Origin: JAMXLO01 sp963818775
GTDB taxonomy: Bacteria; Pseudomonadota; Alphaproteobacteria; Acetobacterales; Acetobacteraceae
Direction of reading: 5' to 3'
DNA: 64,000 nucleotides
Assembly: GCA_963818775.1 (NCBI GenBank)
Contig: CAWFUF010000006.1
Coordinates: 124,001 to 188,000 of the forward strand
Part shown: in pieces, positions 1 to 8,546 of the stretch
Position numbering within the stretch: the first letter of the stretch is position 1
Layout: every line of letters begins with the position of its first letter
Translations under genes and position numbers: made by a program
Notes under the pieces: model-generated
What the model saw: only the letters and a program-made list of their open reading frames with translations
Database searches by the model: none
What the model was told of the DNA's origin: nothing

Positions 1-305
1 TAGCAGATCGGCCCGAAGAGCTGTAAGATCTGGTCTGCCGTCTCCTCAAACTGGCGGATGCGCTCGAAGTAGCCGATGGGGCGGTTGTAATACTCGACGC
101 CGATACCCAGCAGCGACAGCGGCGAGATCTTCAGCAGTTCCGCCAGCCGCTTGATCGTGTCGAGCTTGATCACCTCGCCTTTTTCGTAGCGATAGAGCGC
201 GGCACGCGACACGCCGAGACGCGCCGCGATCTCCTCGGCGCGCAGCCCCGACTCCAGGCGATACGCCCGCAACTGCTGCCCGATCTCGGTAAAACGCATA
301 GACAT
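1..305 (-). CDS. XRE-family helix-turn-helix transcriptional regulator (partial, C-terminus outside window)
   Basis: Reading the minus strand from an ATG at 305 (second ATG at 299) gives about 100 residues that run off the left edge with no stop. The first ~65 residues look like a Cro/C1-type HTH: an opening IGQQLRAYRLESGL, a recognition-helix segment RLGVSRAALYRYEKGE, then TIKRLAELLKISP. A short aromatic stretch and the start of a further helix follow, so a C-terminal regulatory domain probably lies outside. It lies about 150 bp downstream of the garR homologue on the same strand, so it could belong to that unit. The ligand cannot be told from here. Confidence 0.8.
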   Translation of the reverse strand, partial: MSMRFTEIGQQLRAYRLESGLRAEEIAARLGVSRAALYRYEKGEVIKLDTIKRLAELLKISPLSLLGIGVEYYNRPIGYFERIRQFEETADQILQLFGPIC

Positions 306-455
306 CCGGCCTTCCCCTTGGCCTAATGCCCGCAATCCGAGCGTGTATCGGTCGAATCCAAGAATCGACGCGGGCGAGAAAGCTTAAGACATGCGCGTTT
401 GCGATTTCAACCCCTGACTAAATACTGCAACTCGTCGCCGCCCGCTGTCAGCGGA

Positions 456-1343
456 TCATTTCTTCCCACGAACAGAAAAATCGGCCAGTCCCTCGATTGC
501 CAGGATCAGCGCCGAATGGTCCAGGTCCGACCCGCCATGCGCCGCGCAGGAGGAAAACATCTGCTGCGCGGTCGCCGTATTGGGGAGGGAGAGGCTGAGC
601 TCCTTCGCCGCCGACAGCGCCAGATTCAGGTCCTTTTGGTGCAGCCGGATGCGGAAGCCGGGATTGAAGCTACCGTTCAACATACGCTCGGCGTGCACCT
701 CCAGAATACGCGAAGAGGCGAAGCCACCCATCAACGCCTGCCGGACCTTGGCGGGGTCAGCGCCTGCCTTTGCCGCGAAAACAAGAGCTTCTGCGCAGGC
801 CTGGATGTTCAGTGCGACGATGATCTGATTGGCGACCTTGCAGGTCTGACCGGCGCCACTCTCCGGGCCGACATGGGTGATATTCTTGCCCATCACGTCG
901 AACAGCGGCTTGGCGCGCGAGAATGCCGCATCAGGGCCGCCCACCATGATGGTCAGCGTGGCCTGCTTGGCGCCCACCTCACCGCCCGATACCGGGGCAT
1001 CCAGATAGTCGCAGCCAAGAGCGTTGATCTTCTTGGCAAAGACCTTCGTTTCGATCGGGCCGATCGAGGACATGTCGATCACCAGCTTGCCGCGAGAGAG
1101 GCCGGCGGCGACGCCGTTCGAGGCGAACAGCACGTTCTCCACATCGGGAGTGTCCGGCACCATCAGGATCACCACTTCGGACTTCTCGGCGACCGCCTTG
1201 GCGTCCGGCACGACCTCGGCGACGGCGCGGATGTCGTCAGCCAGCGAGGCACGATCTGGCACGATCAGCGAGTGCTTCGCGTTGTGCAGATTGAGCGCCA
1301 TGGGGCGGCCCATGATGCCGAGGCCGATGAATCCGATCTTCAT
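456..1343 (-). CDS. garR: 2-hydroxy-3-oxopropionate (tartronate semialdehyde) reductase, GarR/GlxR type
   Basis: This 295-residue protein belongs to the beta-hydroxyacid dehydrogenase family and should reduce tartronate semialdehyde to D-glycerate with NAD(P)H in the cytoplasm. It opens with the Rossmann dinucleotide signature GFIGLGIMGRPMA (residues 4-16). It also has the family substrate loop DAPVSGGEVGA and the segment around the catalytic lysine, GQTCKVANQ. Length matches the family. It starts 10 bp after the stop of the hydroxypyruvate isomerase homologue on the same strand, which supports a glyoxylate-to-glycerate role. No glyoxylate carboligase is in the window. L-threonate dehydrogenase (LtnD) is a related alternative, because otnC and otnK occur 50 kb away. 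Confidence 0.85.
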   Translation of the reverse strand: MKIGFIGLGIMGRPMALNLHNAKHSLIVPDRASLADDIRAVAEVVPDAKAVAEKSEVVILMVPDTPDVENVLFASNGVAAGLSRGKLVIDMSSIGPIETKVFAKKINALGCDYLDAPVSGGEVGAKQATLTIMVGGPDAAFSRAKPLFDVMGKNITHVGPESGAGQTCKVANQIIVALNIQACAEALVFAAKAGADPAKVRQALMGGFASSRILEVHAERMLNGSFNPGFRIRLHQKDLNLALSAAKELSLSLPNTATAQQMFSSCAAHGGSDLDHSALILAIEGLADFSVRGKK

Positions 1344-1353
1344 GGTTGTCTCC

Positions 1354-2133
1354 CTAAACTCCGAATTCCTGGCGCCATTTCAGGCCGGCGACGGTATCGC
1401 CGGCCGGGCGGTATTCGCATCCGACCCAGCCGCGATAGCCGAGTTCATCCATCCGTCGGAACACGAAGCGCCAACCGATCTCCCCGGTTCCCGGCTCATT
1501 GCGCGCGGGGACGTCGGCGATCTGCATGTGCGCGATCACAGGCATGAACTGTTCCATGCGTTTGGTGATGTCGCCTTCGGTCGTCTGGCAATGATAAACG
1601 TCGAATTGCAGGCCAAGCCGGTCGCGTCCGATGGCCTCGACGACGGCGGCGCCCTGCGCCTGGGTATTCAGAAAGTATCCCGGCATGTCGCGGTGATTGA
1701 TCGGCTCGATCACCAGCATCACGCCTGCCTTCGTCGCGTGCTCCGCCGCCCAGGCCAGGTTCGCTGCGTAGACGCTGGCCGCGGTGACCTGCGACACGCC
1801 AGCGGGCACGATCCCCGCCATGCAGTGCACCAGCTTGCAGCCCAGCGCGCCCGCATAGCCGAGCGCCTGCTTGACGCCGTCATGGAACTCCGCTTGGCGA
1901 CCGGGAAGGCTGGCCAAGCCGCGCTCGCCCCTGGCCCAATCGCCTGGCGGCATGTTGAACAGAGCCTGGGTCAGGCCTTCGCCATCCAGCCGCTTGCGTA
2001 ACTCCGCCATTGGGTGCTCGTAGGGAAACAGGAACTCCACGCCGTCGAAGCCGGCTTTGCGGGCGGCGGCAAAACGGTCGAGGAACGGCACCTCGTTGAA
2101 CATCATGGATAGGTTGGCAGCCAGGCGTGGCAT
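1354..2133 (-). CDS. hyi: Hydroxypyruvate isomerase (Hyi/OtnI family TIM barrel)
   Basis: This 259-residue sugar-phosphate-isomerase/epimerase-like TIM barrel should interconvert hydroxypyruvate and tartronate semialdehyde. The ATG at 2133 follows a purine-rich ribosome site (GGGGAGGG) and gives the family N-terminus MPRLAANLSMMF; a longer reading frame to 2211 has no such support. PGDWARGERG, IEPINHRDMPG and GEIGWRFVFR are close to E. coli Hyi as I remember it. The N-terminus equally resembles OtnI (2-oxo-tetronate isomerase), so the substrate is not certain. It is the first gene of a hyi-garR pair, and divergent from the AI-2E permease with about 60 bp between starts. Confidence 0.85.
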   Translation of the reverse strand: MPRLAANLSMMFNEVPFLDRFAAARKAGFDGVEFLFPYEHPMAELRKRLDGEGLTQALFNMPPGDWARGERGLASLPGRQAEFHDGVKQALGYAGALGCKLVHCMAGIVPAGVSQVTAASVYAANLAWAAEHATKAGVMLVIEPINHRDMPGYFLNTQAQGAAVVEAIGRDRLGLQFDVYHCQTTEGDITKRMEQFMPVIAHMQIADVPARNEPGTGEIGWRFVFRRMDELGYRGWVGCEYRPAGDTVAGLKWRQEFGV

Positions 2134-2194
2134 CGCGGACCCTCCCCGGAAATGCGGCGGGAGGCTACAAGCGGGCGGGGGGATTGACCAGCGC

Positions 2195-3244
2195 ATGACC
2201 GCGGAACGCACGCTGATGGCATTGCTGCTCGGCGGGATCGGCGTTGGCTGTGTGCTGGTACTCTATCCGTTCTTCTCGTCGTTGCTGTGGGCCGCAATCC
2301 TGGTGTTCACGACCTGGCCGGTGTGCGATTGGCTGCATCAGCAGATGCGGTTGCGCCGCGGTGCGGCCGCCGGCGTGATGGTGGCACTGACCGCCGTGGT
2401 GTTGGTGTTGCCGTTGGCACTGGCCGCTCCCGGGGGTGCCACCGACGTTAATCACCTGCGCGGCATCATCGAGGACGCGTTGCGCGCCGGTCTACCTGGT
2501 TCGCCGGAATGGGTGTTCGAAATCCCCTTGGTCGGTCAGACGCTGGGCGATCTGTGGAACCGCTGGGCGGCCGATATCACCGTTATGGTGGAAGCGCTGC
2601 GCCCCTACTTCGGCATCGTGCTGGAAGGCGGGTTGAGCCTGCTGCTGGGCCTGGCCAACGGCGTGCTGCTGTTCGTGCTCGCGCTGTTCATCGCTTTCTT
2701 CTTCTACCTGTATGGCGAGCCGATCGCTGCGCGGCTTCGCGTCATCCTGATGCGGATTGCCGGCCCTCGGGCTCAACGGCTGATCGATGTCACCGGCGCC
2801 ACGGTGCGAGGTGTGGTGTTCGGCATCCTGCTGACCGCGATCGTCCAGGGCATGCTGACAGCGTTCGGGCTTTGGTTATCGGGAGTGCCGCGGCCAGTGC
2901 TGTTGGGTGCGGTTGCGGGCTTCCTGGCGGTGCTGCCGATCGGTGCACCGGTCGTGTGGATCCCCGCCGCACTGTGGCTGATGAGCACCGGCCATCTTGG
3001 CTGGGGGATCTTCCTGGCAGTCTATGGTGTGGTGGCTGTCTCCGGCGCCGATTCCGTGATCCGCCCGTGGTTCATCGCCCGGGGCGCTCAGCTTCCCTTC
3101 CTGCTGACGGTACTCGGCGTGTTGGGCGGCGCGATCGCTTTTGGCCTGCTCGGGATTTTCCTTGGCCCGGTGCTGCTGGGCATTGGCTACACGTTGGTCA
3201 ACGAGTGGGCCGAGACAGAGGAAGTATTGTCAGTCGATCATTGA
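2195..3244 (+). CDS. AI-2E family transporter (PF01594-type membrane protein)
   Basis: The 349-residue integral membrane protein has about eight hydrophobic segments. An N-terminal pair covers residues 5-60, a hydrophilic region follows at about 85-135, and a C-terminal bundle ends in GLLGIFLGPVLLGIGY, typical of the AI-2E/YdiK/PerM family. Members export small molecules or act as Na+/H+ antiporters; the substrate here is unknown. The start at 2195 (MTAERTLMALLL) is chosen because the upstream extension is hydrophilic and overlaps hyi. A small membrane protein gene follows 10 bp later and is probably co-transcribed. Confidence 0.85.
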   Translation: MTAERTLMALLLGGIGVGCVLVLYPFFSSLLWAAILVFTTWPVCDWLHQQMRLRRGAAAGVMVALTAVVLVLPLALAAPGGATDVNHLRGIIEDALRAGLPGSPEWVFEIPLVGQTLGDLWNRWAADITVMVEALRPYFGIVLEGGLSLLLGLANGVLLFVLALFIAFFFYLYGEPIAARLRVILMRIAGPRAQRLIDVTGATVRGVVFGILLTAIVQGMLTAFGLWLSGVPRPVLLGAVAGFLAVLPIGAPVVWIPAALWLMSTGHLGWGIFLAVYGVVAVSGADSVIRPWFIARGAQLPFLLTVLGVLGGAIAFGLLGIFLGPVLLGIGYTLVNEWAETEEVLSVDH

Positions 3245-3254
3245 GGGACGGATC

Positions 3255-3434
3255 GTGAGCGAAGAAGGACCGCGGGAGTCAAACCCGCATCGCGCATTGG
3301 TCGGGCTGGTGGTGATCGTGGCAGCGGTTGTTGCCGTCATGTTCATCGTTCACCGCCTCGACCAAGCAGGGCAGCTTCAAGACTGCCTTGCCTCCGGACG
3401 GACCAACTGTGCGCCGATCGAGACGCAGCGGTAG
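3255..3434 (+). CDS. Small single-span membrane protein, function unknown
   Basis: A GTG at 3255, preceded by GAGGGA at 3243-3248, opens a 59-residue frame. It has a charged N-terminus (SEEGPRESNPHR), one strong transmembrane helix (about residues 14-34, rich in Val, Ile and Ala) and a short tail with two cysteines (DCLASGRTNC). The tail would face the periplasm if the N-terminus is inside. It sits 10 bp after the AI-2E permease, so co-transcription is likely. I do not recognise the family. The good ribosome site and clean membrane topology are the main support. Confidence 0.6.
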   Translation: MSEEGPRESNPHRALVGLVVIVAAVVAVMFIVHRLDQAGQLQDCLASGRTNCAPIETQR

Positions 3435-3465
3435 CCGCGGTCGCCCGACGATCATCGCCCGAGGA

Positions 3466-4656
3466 TCAATTGTTCGTCCGGCCCGAGCGAATTTCCAGCA
3501 CGCTGAGGAAGAACGCGCCGTAGGCGATATGGAATGCCAGAAGGATCGCGGTGCCCGACGGGATCACGAGGCGCATGGCACGCTCAGGTGCCAGCACGCC
3601 GAATTCCGTGCTGCCCCAAGCACTGAGTGCATACACGCCGAGGCCGAGACCGAGCAGCAGCAGCACGCCGCCAACGATCAGCCCGGACTCAAGCGTCAGA
3701 AAGCGCATCATCCGACTGAATCGAGGGTCGGGCGGCACGATGCCCTCGCGCATCCCGTATACCTTGGTAAAGACCCAGAACAGCATTGAATGAAAGCCTA
3801 CAACCACTGCGAGCGCGGCATAGAACAGGGTGTGGATGTCCAGCGTCACGCTACCCACCCGACGCGGTCCGGGGAGCAGCCAGATCATCATCGCCAGACC
3901 GACGATGAACAGTGCGGCTCCTGGCAGCAGGAAGAGCCAGCGCGGGCTGAAGAGCAGCAGGAAGCGCAGATGCCGCCAGCCGTCGCGCCAGCTCCGCAGG
4001 TGCGGCGGCCGCGAGCGACCGTCCGGTGACAGCGTTGTTGGCACTTCGGCGATATGAAGGCGGCGCAGCGTCGCCTTCACCACCATTTCGCTGGCGAATT
4101 CCATTCCAGGCGACTGGAGGTCGAGCGAGAGAACGGCATCCCGGTCAAATCCCCGCAGGCCGCAATGGAAATCACCGCATGGGCTGCGGAAGAACAGGCG
4201 GCCGATCGTGCTGAGAACGGGATTGCCCAGATAGCGATGCAACGGGGGCATGGCTCCTGGTGCAATGCCGCCCAGGAAACGATTACCCATCACGAGCTGA
4301 TATCCGGCCCGCAGTTTCTCCACGAAGCCATCCAGACGGCTGAAATCGTAGCTGTCGTCTGAATCGCCCATGATCACGTAGCGGCCCCGCGCGGCACGGA
4401 TGCCATTGAGCAGCGCGCTGCCATAGCCCTTCGCGGCGACCGGCACGACGCGCGCGCCCTGCCCGGCGGCGATCTGCTGCGAACCGTCCGTGCTGCCGTT
4501 GTCCGCGATCAGCACCTCACCGATAATGCCGCTGCGAATCAGAAAGGCGCGCGCCTTTGTGATGCAGCGCGCCAGTGTCTCCGCCTCATTGAGGCAAGGC
4601 ATCAGAATTGTCAGCTCACAGCTCTCAGGCGTGGCCAATGGCAACGCACGATCCAT
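3466..4656 (-). CDS. Family 2 glycosyltransferase with C-terminal membrane helices (dolichyl/polyprenyl-phosphate glycosyltransferase-like)
   Basis: From the ATG at 4656 the product is 396 residues. The N-terminal GT-A domain begins with ELTILMPCLNEAETL, has the nucleotide-binding loop DNGSTDGS, the metal-binding segment YVIMGDSDDSYDF and the downstream motif GDFHCGLRGF. The C-terminal ~170 residues hold four hydrophobic segments, as in DPM/GtrB-like enzymes that load a sugar onto a lipid phosphate at the inner membrane. An upstream in-frame start at 4806 is possible but adds a poorly conserved-looking segment. It follows the ABC transporter genes on the same strand after ~160 bp. Donor and acceptor are unknown. 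Confidence 0.85.
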   Translation of the reverse strand: MDRALPLATPESCELTILMPCLNEAETLARCITKARAFLIRSGIIGEVLIADNGSTDGSQQIAAGQGARVVPVAAKGYGSALLNGIRAARGRYVIMGDSDDSYDFSRLDGFVEKLRAGYQLVMGNRFLGGIAPGAMPPLHRYLGNPVLSTIGRLFFRSPCGDFHCGLRGFDRDAVLSLDLQSPGMEFASEMVVKATLRRLHIAEVPTTLSPDGRSRPPHLRSWRDGWRHLRFLLLFSPRWLFLLPGAALFIVGLAMMIWLLPGPRRVGSVTLDIHTLFYAALAVVVGFHSMLFWVFTKVYGMREGIVPPDPRFSRMMRFLTLESGLIVGGVLLLLGLGLGVYALSAWGSTEFGVLAPERAMRLVIPSGTAILLAFHIAYGAFFLSVLEIRSGRTNN

Positions 4657-4817
4657 TACGTCTACGGTCGCTTCCTGCACGATCAATCCATCATCTCCGC
4701 TAGCCGACGGCTCCCCTATCTTGCGTAATTGCAACAGAAATAGCGAGATAAACGGCGCACTTTGCTTTAGCCAAGCTGTGAACACTGCGTGAGGCGGGGC
4801 GACCATTGATCCGCCAT

Positions 4818-6125
4818 CTAACCGATGTCCTCCAGGCTGAACTGTTCCGCCTCCTCATCGTAGCTGAACAGTTCAGCGTAGCGGCCCCATGCGACGAGGG
4901 TGCGGAGCGTATCCTCGGCGTACTCAGGTGACATATGGTCCTCGAGCTCGTCGCGGAAACGCACCGCAGAGGCGCGGTGGTTCCAGCGCTCGTCCAGCAC
5001 CTGACGGACCATGCGGGACAACGGCACGTAGGCGAGCAATGCGGCGGCGAACAGGCTCTTGCGCTCCTCGGTTTCGGCGGCGACGAAGCGGCGGCCCTCC
5101 TCGGTCAGATGGATATCGCCTTCCTCCAGCACCGCGAAGTGCAGCAACTGCAGAGTCTCGCCGAGCGGCAGCAGTTCGTCGACCTCGTATTGCAGCGCCG
5201 CGGCCAGCGCGGGCAGGTCGGCGAGACCGTTGTATGGGGGACCGGCCAGTGCCTCCATCAACCCCGCCATCTGGTTGGTACCCACACGTTGCAGTGGCAT
5301 GGCGATGTCGGCCAGCGGCGGGGCCACCGCGCGAACACTTGGCACCGGGCGGCGAGTCATCAGACCGTAGATGTCATCCACGATCTGTCTGAATGCGGGA
5401 TCCAACCGGTTGCGCGGGTGCGGAAACGGTACACGCAGCTCGTTGGCGACGCGGCCCGGGTTCGAGGCGAACACCAGGATGCGGTCGCACATCAGCACCG
5501 CCTCCTCAATGTTGTGCGTCACCATCAGCACGGAGCGCACGGGCAGCTTGCCTTCCGACCACAGGTCGATCAGGTCGGTACGCAGGTTCTCCGCGGTCAA
5601 CACATCGAGTGCGCTGAACGGCTCGTCCATCAGCAGCAGATCGGGATGCACCACCAGGGCACGCGCGAGGCCGACGCGCTGGCGCATGCCGCCAGACAGC
5701 TCCTTCGGATAGGCGCTCTCGAAGCCGCCAAGTCCGATCAGGTCGATCGCCTCCTCGGCGCGCTTCGCACGCTCCGCACGCGGCACGCCGCGCGCCTCCA
5801 GGCCGAGTTCAACGTTTTCCTCCACCGTCAGCCAGGGGAACAGCGCGAAGCTCTGGAACACCATCGCCACACCGTCGGCCGGTCCGTGCAGGGGCTGGTT
5901 GCGCCACAGGACCTCGCCGGCAGTCGGCTCCAGCAAGCCGGCGACGATACGCAGCAGCGTCGATTTGCCGGAGCCGGAGCGCCCGAGCAGCGCGACCATC
6001 TCACCCTCGCGCAGGCTGAGGTTGACGCCGTCCAACACCACGAGATCGGCGTTGGCGTCCTTGTGGTAGGCCTGCTTGCAGCCCCTGACCTCGAGCAGCG
6101 ACTGCTGGCTGACGGTGGTATCCAT
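4818..6125 (-). CDS. NitT/TauT-type ABC transporter ATP-binding protein with C-terminal AAA-associated domain
   Basis: The 435-residue protein has an ABC ATPase in the first ~260 residues: Walker A GRSGSGKST (48-56), signature LSGGMRQR (143-150) and Walker B LLLMDEP (163-169). A further ~170 residues correspond to the AAA-associated C-terminal domain found in some nitrate/sulfonate/taurine-like importers; this part has acidic, helical character and ends in an acidic tail. It should energise the double permease encoded 13 bp upstream. No periplasmic binding protein is encoded nearby, so the ligand cannot be assigned. Confidence 0.88.
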   Translation of the reverse strand: MDTTVSQQSLLEVRGCKQAYHKDANADLVVLDGVNLSLREGEMVALLGRSGSGKSTLLRIVAGLLEPTAGEVLWRNQPLHGPADGVAMVFQSFALFPWLTVEENVELGLEARGVPRAERAKRAEEAIDLIGLGGFESAYPKELSGGMRQRVGLARALVVHPDLLLMDEPFSALDVLTAENLRTDLIDLWSEGKLPVRSVLMVTHNIEEAVLMCDRILVFASNPGRVANELRVPFPHPRNRLDPAFRQIVDDIYGLMTRRPVPSVRAVAPPLADIAMPLQRVGTNQMAGLMEALAGPPYNGLADLPALAAALQYEVDELLPLGETLQLLHFAVLEEGDIHLTEEGRRFVAAETEERKSLFAAALLAYVPLSRMVRQVLDERWNHRASAVRFRDELEDHMSPEYAEDTLRTLVAWGRYAELFSYDEEAEQFSLEDIG

Positions 6126-6138
6126 GCGCGCCTCTTCT

Positions 6139-7866
6139 TCAGCCGAGCTTCAGGTGTCGTTCCGAATAGGCATAGAGCGGCCGCCACAGCAAGCGGTTGA
6201 ACAGCAGGACGAAGCAGGACATGACGGCCACGCCCAGCACCACACGCGCCATATCGCCCTTGTCGGTCGCGTCTGCGATATAGGCGCCGAGCCCGTGCGC
6301 CGTCAGCTTCGTGTTACCCCAGGAAGCCACCTCGGCGACGATGGCGGCGTTCCATGACCCTCCCGAGGCGGTGATCGCGCCGGTTACATAGTAGGCAAAG
6401 ATGCCCGGGATCATCACCTTGCGCCACCACAGCAGTCCGCCGACACGAAAATTGCTGGCGGCCTCGCGCAGGTCGCCCGGGTACGCTGCGGCACCGGCGA
6501 CGACGTTGAACAGGATGTACCACTGGGTGCCGAGGATCATCAGGGGTGTCAGCCAGATGTCGGCGTTCAGTTGGAAATACACGATGAACAGAACGAAAGG
6601 CGGAAACAGCAGGTTGGCGGGGAACGCGGCGAGGAACTGAGCCACAGGCTGCGCGCGCCGGGCCCAGACGGGACGCAGCCCAAGCCAGACACCGATTGGC
6701 ACCCAGACCAGCGTTGCCAGCACGATGAGGATCATGACGCGCAGCAGGGTAAAGAGGCCGAGGGTCACGGCCTGCCGCAGATCGCCCCAGTTCAGCTCAG
6801 CCGAGACGAAATCGATGACCTTGATGAGCGACCAGATCACCAGAATGGCGAGCAATGCCAGCCATGCCGCGTCCACCAGTCGCGACGGTTGGCCATCCGC
6901 GACCTGTCGGCGGCGACGCGGCAGACGCAGCGGCAGGCCGCCAAGTGCCGTTACGGCGCCGCCGACCGCGTCGGCGAGGAGACTCAGCAGCCTGGTGCGC
7001 CGCATCAGTCGCAGCAGCCAGGGGTCGGTCGCCGTCGCGCCGGCGGTCGTCTCGAAGCGGAATTTCTGCGACCACGCGACCAGTGGGCGGAACAGCAGTT
7101 GGTCATACGCCAGGATCACCAGCAGCATGGTGACGATGGCGTAGAGCACCGCGCGTATGTCGCGCTGCTCCAGCGCCAGCGCGACATAGGAGCCAATACC
7201 GGGCAATTTCCAGGTGTTGTCGCCGACCGACACTGCTTCCGACGCCACGACGAAGAACCAGCCGCCGGACATCGACATCATGGTGTTCCACACCAGTCCA
7301 GGGACGGCGAACGGCACCTCCAGGCGCCAATAGCGCTGCCAGGCGGTGAGGTGAAAGCTGTCGGCAGCCTCCATCAGATCGGCTGGCACCGTCTTCAGCG
7401 ATTGGTACAGGCTGAATGCCATGTTCCACGCCTGACTGGTGAAGATCGCGAAGATCGCTGCCAGCTCGAGCCCAAGCACCTGGCCCGGGAACAGGTTCAT
7501 GAAGAATACGACGGTGAAGGTGAGGAAGCCCAGGATCGGCACCGACTGGAGGATGTCGAGGATCGGGATCAGCACGAGACTGGCGCGCCGGCTCTTCGCG
7601 GCGGCGGTGGCAAAGGTGAAGGTGAACAGCAGCGAGGCGACCAGAGCGGCGAACATCCGCATCGTGGTGCGCACTGCGTAATCCGGCAGGTTGGCCGGGT
7701 TGAGGCTGACAGCCAAAGCATGCGGCGCGCTGATCGGCATGAAGGTGCCGCGCGCCTCGTGCGCGACGCCGATCAGCGCCGCGAATACGCAGACGATCGC
7801 AGCGGCATCCCACAGGTTCGGCAGGCGCCGTCCCTGCGTCAGGGCGGGGTGGATCGTGGCTGACAT
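6139..7866 (-). CDS. NitT/TauT-type ABC transporter permease, two permease domains fused in one chain
   Basis: The 575-residue membrane protein contains two BPD_transp_1-type permease domains in tandem. Each half carries an EAA-loop-like segment: EAADSFHLTAWQRYWRLEVP in the first and REAASNFRVGGLLWWRKVM in the second. Each half also has a near-identical stretch on the pattern SGGSWN/SGGWFF followed by VAEVASWG or VASEAVSVG. The fusion would supply both membrane subunits of an importer. The start at 7866 (MSATIHPALTQG) precedes the first hydrophobic segment; its ribosome site is weak. The ATPase gene follows at 13 bp. A binding protein is missing. Confidence 0.87.
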   Translation of the reverse strand: MSATIHPALTQGRRLPNLWDAAAIVCVFAALIGVAHEARGTFMPISAPHALAVSLNPANLPDYAVRTTMRMFAALVASLLFTFTFATAAAKSRRASLVLIPILDILQSVPILGFLTFTVVFFMNLFPGQVLGLELAAIFAIFTSQAWNMAFSLYQSLKTVPADLMEAADSFHLTAWQRYWRLEVPFAVPGLVWNTMMSMSGGWFFVVASEAVSVGDNTWKLPGIGSYVALALEQRDIRAVLYAIVTMLLVILAYDQLLFRPLVAWSQKFRFETTAGATATDPWLLRLMRRTRLLSLLADAVGGAVTALGGLPLRLPRRRRQVADGQPSRLVDAAWLALLAILVIWSLIKVIDFVSAELNWGDLRQAVTLGLFTLLRVMILIVLATLVWVPIGVWLGLRPVWARRAQPVAQFLAAFPANLLFPPFVLFIVYFQLNADIWLTPLMILGTQWYILFNVVAGAAAYPGDLREAASNFRVGGLLWWRKVMIPGIFAYYVTGAITASGGSWNAAIVAEVASWGNTKLTAHGLGAYIADATDKGDMARVVLGVAVMSCFVLLFNRLLWRPLYAYSERHLKLG

Positions 7867-7964
7867 CGGGCTCGGGTTGAGGTTGCAGTGTGCCCTGTTA
7901 CCCCGGGCCAACGCGCCAAGTCACCCCTGGTCACATGGCAATCGCGTGACGGTGCTCAGGTGCT

Positions 7965-8411
7965 TCAGTGGCCGGTGCTGCCGAAGCCGCCCTCGTTGCG
8001 CGTGGTGGCCTCGAGGCTATCCACCTCGTGCCAGCGGGCGCGCACCACCGGCGCGAGGACCGCCTGGGCAATGCGGGCACCGCGCTCGACGGTGAACGGC
8101 GTGTCGCCCGCGTTCAGCACGATGACCTGGATTTCGCCCCGGTAATCCTCGTCGATCGTGCCGGGACTGTTGGGCAACACGATACCATGACGCAACGCGA
8201 GGCCAGAACGGGGGCGGATCTGCAACTCGTAGCCGGGCGGCAGCGCGATGGCGATTCCGGTCGGGATCAAGGCACGCTTGCCCGGATCGATCGTGACGGG
8301 GGCTGCGACCGCGGCCAGCAGATCCATGCCCGCTGCACCTGCCGTGGCGTAGGCTGGCAGCGGCAGGTCGGTGTTATGCGGCAGACGGCGGAGGGAAACC
8401 TGGACGGTCAT
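7965..8411 (-). CDS. dut: Deoxyuridine 5'-triphosphate nucleotidohydrolase (dUTPase)
   Basis: The 148-residue protein hydrolyses dUTP to dUMP and pyrophosphate, limiting uracil in DNA and feeding thymidylate synthesis. All trimeric dUTPase motifs are visible: AGMDL (motif 1), RPRSGLALRHGI (2), PGTIDEDYRGEI (3), RGARIAQAV (4) and the glycine-rich C-terminal GGFGSTGH (5). The start at 8411 (MTVQVSL) gives the usual family length; the longer frame upstream adds unrelated sequence. It is divergent from the HpaB-like gene, with 135 bp between starts. Confidence 0.95.
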   Translation of the reverse strand: MTVQVSLRRLPHNTDLPLPAYATAGAAGMDLLAAVAAPVTIDPGKRALIPTGIAIALPPGYELQIRPRSGLALRHGIVLPNSPGTIDEDYRGEIQVIVLNAGDTPFTVERGARIAQAVLAPVVRARWHEVDSLEATTRNEGGFGSTGH

Positions 8412-8546
8412 GTCGGGATCATGCGGGACGGCCGATGACGGGGCAATCGGGTCGCATGACCGTGACGCGCGGTCATTTCTCGGCAACGATTTGCTGCCGG
8501 AACGCCCCGTCAATCAGGTTTCGGCAAACCAGACAGGGAGGGTCCG

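Noticed and set aside
399..1547. Long plus-strand frame of 382 codons over garR and hyi
   Set aside because: It is antisense to two well-recognised genes with strong motifs; its translation is Arg/His-rich with no domain.
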